Assembly (NCBI RefSeq): GCF_000375425.1
Contig: NZ_AQXG01000012.1
Span: 7,501 to 71,500 of the forward strand
DNA from: Gracilimonas tropica DSM 19535
GTDB lineage: Bacteria > Bacteroidota > Rhodothermia > Balneolales > Balneolaceae
Direction: 5' to 3'
Length of the DNA stretch: 64,000 bases
The notes under the pieces: model-generated
Seen by the model: the letters and a program-made list of their open reading frames with translations, nothing else
Databases searched by the model: none
Told to the model about the DNA's origin: nothing
Made by a program: the position numbers and the translations under genes
Shown here: positions 61,877 to 64,000 of the stretch, one piece after another
Layout: every line of letters starts with the position of its first letter
How positions within the stretch are numbered: the stretch's first letter is position 1

Positions 61877-64000
61877 ATGAAACAATTTTCAACAAAATTA
61901 CTCTTTTTGGCTGCGTTCCTATTGTTTGGCGCAGATGTGATGGCGCAGGTTCCGCAGGGATTCAATTTCCAGGCGGTAGCCCGCAATGCTGATGGAGACT
62001 TGATCTCAAATTCTGAACTTGGGGTACGCGTGACGGTGCTTCAGGGTACCGAAGATGGTACTGCTGTGTACACAGAAGTCCAGAAACCCACTACTTCTGC
62101 GGTAGGTTCCTTTCTGATCGTGATCGGGGAAGGAACATCAGAAGACGATTTTAGTGCTATCGATTGGTCATCTGACAATTACTATGTGAAGCTTGAAATA
62201 GACCCCGCCGGCGGGGAAGAATATGAGGAACTCGGAACAACCAGGTTGTTATCGGTGCCTTATGCGCTACTTGCTAAGGATGTTGTAAACGGCGGTAACG
62301 GTTCCGGAGAACTTGTTACTAATTACGAACTGAATACGGCAGATGGGGATACGGCATTTCAGGTTCAGATATCCGGTGAAGGAGCATCCGAAACAGCCAT
62401 TATTGGACGTGCCGCTACCACAGGAACCAACGTTGGCGTAGAAGGTAAGGCTTTTTCTGAGTCCGCAAATACCAATCTCCAGGTTGGAACGTACGGTGAA
62501 GCTGTTGGCGATGGAACCGGAACCCATTTGGGAGTGTATGGTATTGCTTTCAGTCCTGAAGGAACCGGAGGACGTCGATATGGACTCTATGGATCCGCTA
62601 ATTCGCAAGGACGTGAAAACATAGGTGGATTTGGTATTGGACAAGGCTCCGGCGATGGTGAAGTGGTTGCCCTTGGTGATGAAAATATTGACGGTGAGTT
62701 TAATGTTGGAGGCTTCAATATTGGGTTGGTTGGATTTGCCCGGAATAACCTCAACGGAAATATTGGTATCCGTGGATATGTATATGGCGCAGAAGGTGGC
62801 AGAGAGAACAGGGCCGTTTCTGCAGAAGCCGTCTCTAATGCTACAGGTAGAAATGTAGGGGTGCAATCTATAGTTCACAGTTCCCAAACAGATAACATGG
62901 CCTTTCAGGTGCTAATGTTTGATAATGGATCAGGTAATTCTTCCCTGAATAACATAGGTGTTCAGTATGAGATGAGTAATGCTGCTACTGAAGGGAACTA
63001 TGGAATGAGAGGATTTATAAACGGTGCTTCTCCAAACAATGTAGGTGCAGACCTTTACGTAGGAGGCGGTGAAAATAATACCGGTATGATCTTAAATGTG
63101 AATGGTGAGACCGGTTCAAATATTGGTATGACTGTGAATGCACCAACTGCTGCTGAACTAAATGGAAATGTTATTATAGATGGAGATCTCTCTGTTACCG
63201 GTTCAATAAATGGAGCTATGGGAGAAGGTGGAAGCGCAAACGGATCTACCCTTGATTCTTTATTCCTATCTACTGTTCCTGAAGCTGAATTTCAGCGTAA
63301 TACCAGCTTTTACCCCGGTTTCATTCGCAATTCAGATCAGGATGGGAATTTTGTAAATCTTTCTCGCACAAGGCTTCAATATGGTAACGATGCTGATGAA
63401 AATATTTATAACTGGTATGATAAAGGAAGTATGCAATTAGCCGCTGCCGATTATGCCAATGGAGAACGTGCTACAGGCATGGGTCCGGGTAACTTCTATA
63501 TGGATATTTATTATAACGGCAGTTTTTATGCACCTCTTAATTTTGGCATTGGGAATGCAGCGGAAGGAGGAAAGGCCTTTTTCAGTATGAGCTCATTGAC
63601 CAGAGCAGAAAATCAACAAGGAGATCTTTTTTCCATAAACATTTCTGAAGATCCAAATGGGAACGACGCAAATGGCCAATCGAGCCAGGTTATGATGTAT
63701 GGAACCAACAGTCCAAATATCCAAATGGGTGGGCAGTCCTGGGAAAATAACGATCTTCCATTCTTTCAGCTTTTTGGGAATGTTGAAGATGGTAACGGCT
63801 GGTATCTGAACAATACATACCTTGGTGTGGCAACAGACGGTACTGATGAATGGGCTTCTCTCTCGTTGATGAAAACAAATATTGTCGGACAGACTTCTCA
63901 GGAAACTATTCTGTTAGACGGTTACTCCGGTAACATCAATATTTCGGGTTCCCTAAGCCAGTCTTCTGATGAGCGGCTCAAAAAAGACATCAAGACCATT
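61877..64000 (+). CDS. tail-fibre-domain surface protein with S74-type end (3' end outside window)
   Basis: 708 codons are visible and the frame is open to the window end. A signal peptide (LLFLAAFLLFGADVMAQ) ends near residue 24. An N-terminal domain (PQGFNFQAVARNADGDLIS, YVKLEIDPAGGEEYEELGTTRLLSVPYALLAKD) is typical of Bacteroidota surface proteins of the tail-fibre-domain class. A long Gly/Asn-rich middle follows (about 135-480), with imperfect glycine repeats. The last residues, SSDERLKKDIKTI, are the start of the self-cleaving S74 chaperone domain that trimerises and cuts itself. It pairs with the small T9SS gene upstream. It is not a prophage gene on present evidence. Confidence 0.85.
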   Translation, partial: MKQFSTKLLFLAAFLLFGADVMAQVPQGFNFQAVARNADGDLISNSELGVRVTVLQGTEDGTAVYTEVQKPTTSAVGSFLIVIGEGTSEDDFSAIDWSSDNYYVKLEIDPAGGEEYEELGTTRLLSVPYALLAKDVVNGGNGSGELVTNYELNTADGDTAFQVQISGEGASETAIIGRAATTGTNVGVEGKAFSESANTNLQVGTYGEAVGDGTGTHLGVYGIAFSPEGTGGRRYGLYGSANSQGRENIGGFGIGQGSGDGEVVALGDENIDGEFNVGGFNIGLVGFARNNLNGNIGIRGYVYGAEGGRENRAVSAEAVSNATGRNVGVQSIVHSSQTDNMAFQVLMFDNGSGNSSLNNIGVQYEMSNAATEGNYGMRGFINGASPNNVGADLYVGGGENNTGMILNVNGETGSNIGMTVNAPTAAELNGNVIIDGDLSVTGSINGAMGEGGSANGSTLDSLFLSTVPEAEFQRNTSFYPGFIRNSDQDGNFVNLSRTRLQYGNDADENIYNWYDKGSMQLAAADYANGERATGMGPGNFYMDIYYNGSFYAPLNFGIGNAAEGGKAFFSMSSLTRAENQQGDLFSINISEDPNGNDANGQSSQVMMYGTNSPNIQMGGQSWENNDLPFFQLFGNVEDGNGWYLNNTYLGVATDGTDEWASLSLMKTNIVGQTSQETILLDGYSGNINISGSLSQSSDERLKKDIKTI

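Noticed and set aside
62267..62887. Minus-strand open frame of 206 codons
   Set aside because: It lies wholly inside the surface-protein gene on the plus strand, is Ser/Thr/Ile-rich from the antisense of Gly/Asn codons, and has no recognisable domain.
61877..64000. Prophage tail fibre
   Set aside because: The protein has a signal peptide and lies beside a T9SS cargo; no other phage gene is in the window.

Overview
The window looks like chromosomal core DNA from a member of the Bacteroidota/Balneolota, most likely Balneolaceae (Balneola, Gracilimonas or a relative). Four things support this. Three gene products end in type IX secretion (T9SS) C-terminal sorting domains. The tRNA-Gln promoter has the Bacteroidota form TTG-N20-TAnnTTTG. 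Most genes lack a clear Shine-Dalgarno sequence and several use TTG or GTG starts. Families typical of this group are present (DUF2851, DUF3078, DUF4199, BatA-type proteins, a propeller-fused amidohydrolase, and a tail-fibre-domain surface protein with an S74-type end). The genus is an inference. There is no integrase, transposase, prophage, CRISPR array or rRNA operon.

Layout. 1-6.6 kb: the end of a PorZ-like T9SS propeller protein, then surface-glycan genes (a small GT2, a GT2 fused to a degenerate polyprenyl-phosphate sugar transferase, an intact WcaJ-like transferase and a polyprenol-phosphate mannose synthase), with tgt on the opposite strand. 6.6-13.1 kb: a compact lipid and membrane run (accA, thioesterase, DUF2085, DUF4199, CPBP protease, DUF2007, cdsA, dipeptide epimerase) followed by a TIGR01777 epimerase. 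13.2-24.9 kb: a large propeller lipoprotein divergent from a BatA-like operon, then hflX, a CBS protein, a 998-residue TPR protein and aroA. 25-29.4 kb: heat-shock genes hsp20 and dnaK, a repeat-rich noncoding stretch and tsaD. 29.5-41.3 kb: rnhA-pyrF, the 1107-residue amidohydrolase, then a minus-strand run of a hypothetical gene, hppA, pth, rplY, prs, tRNA-Gln, DUF2851 and YtxH. 41.4-44.5 kb: a PyrR-like phosphoribosyltransferase, a DUF3078 protein, a PLP decarboxylase and a second YtxH gene. 44.7-52.4 kb: an RND efflux operon with one adaptor lipoprotein and two inner-membrane pumps. 52.5-64 kb: a transaldolase-like gene, an amidase lipoprotein, a PAS histidine kinase, a GLUG-repeat T9SS cargo, a CrtI-type desaturase, rlpA, and a T9SS cargo paired with a surface protein that runs off the window.

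The gene content is mostly housekeeping plus cell envelope. The most unusual material is (i) the GT2-transferase fusion that has lost the catalytic core of its transferase half, next to an intact paralogue and a PorZ-like gene, and (ii) short 'word'-type palindromic repeats at gene ends: a GTGATAAAGTAA/GTGATGAAGTA family shared by two loci, a 19-bp perfect stem between tsaD and rnhA, a REP-like hairpin doublet between hsp20 and dnaK, and a mosaic of small repeats before tsaD. I did not find a convincing new defence or mobile system.
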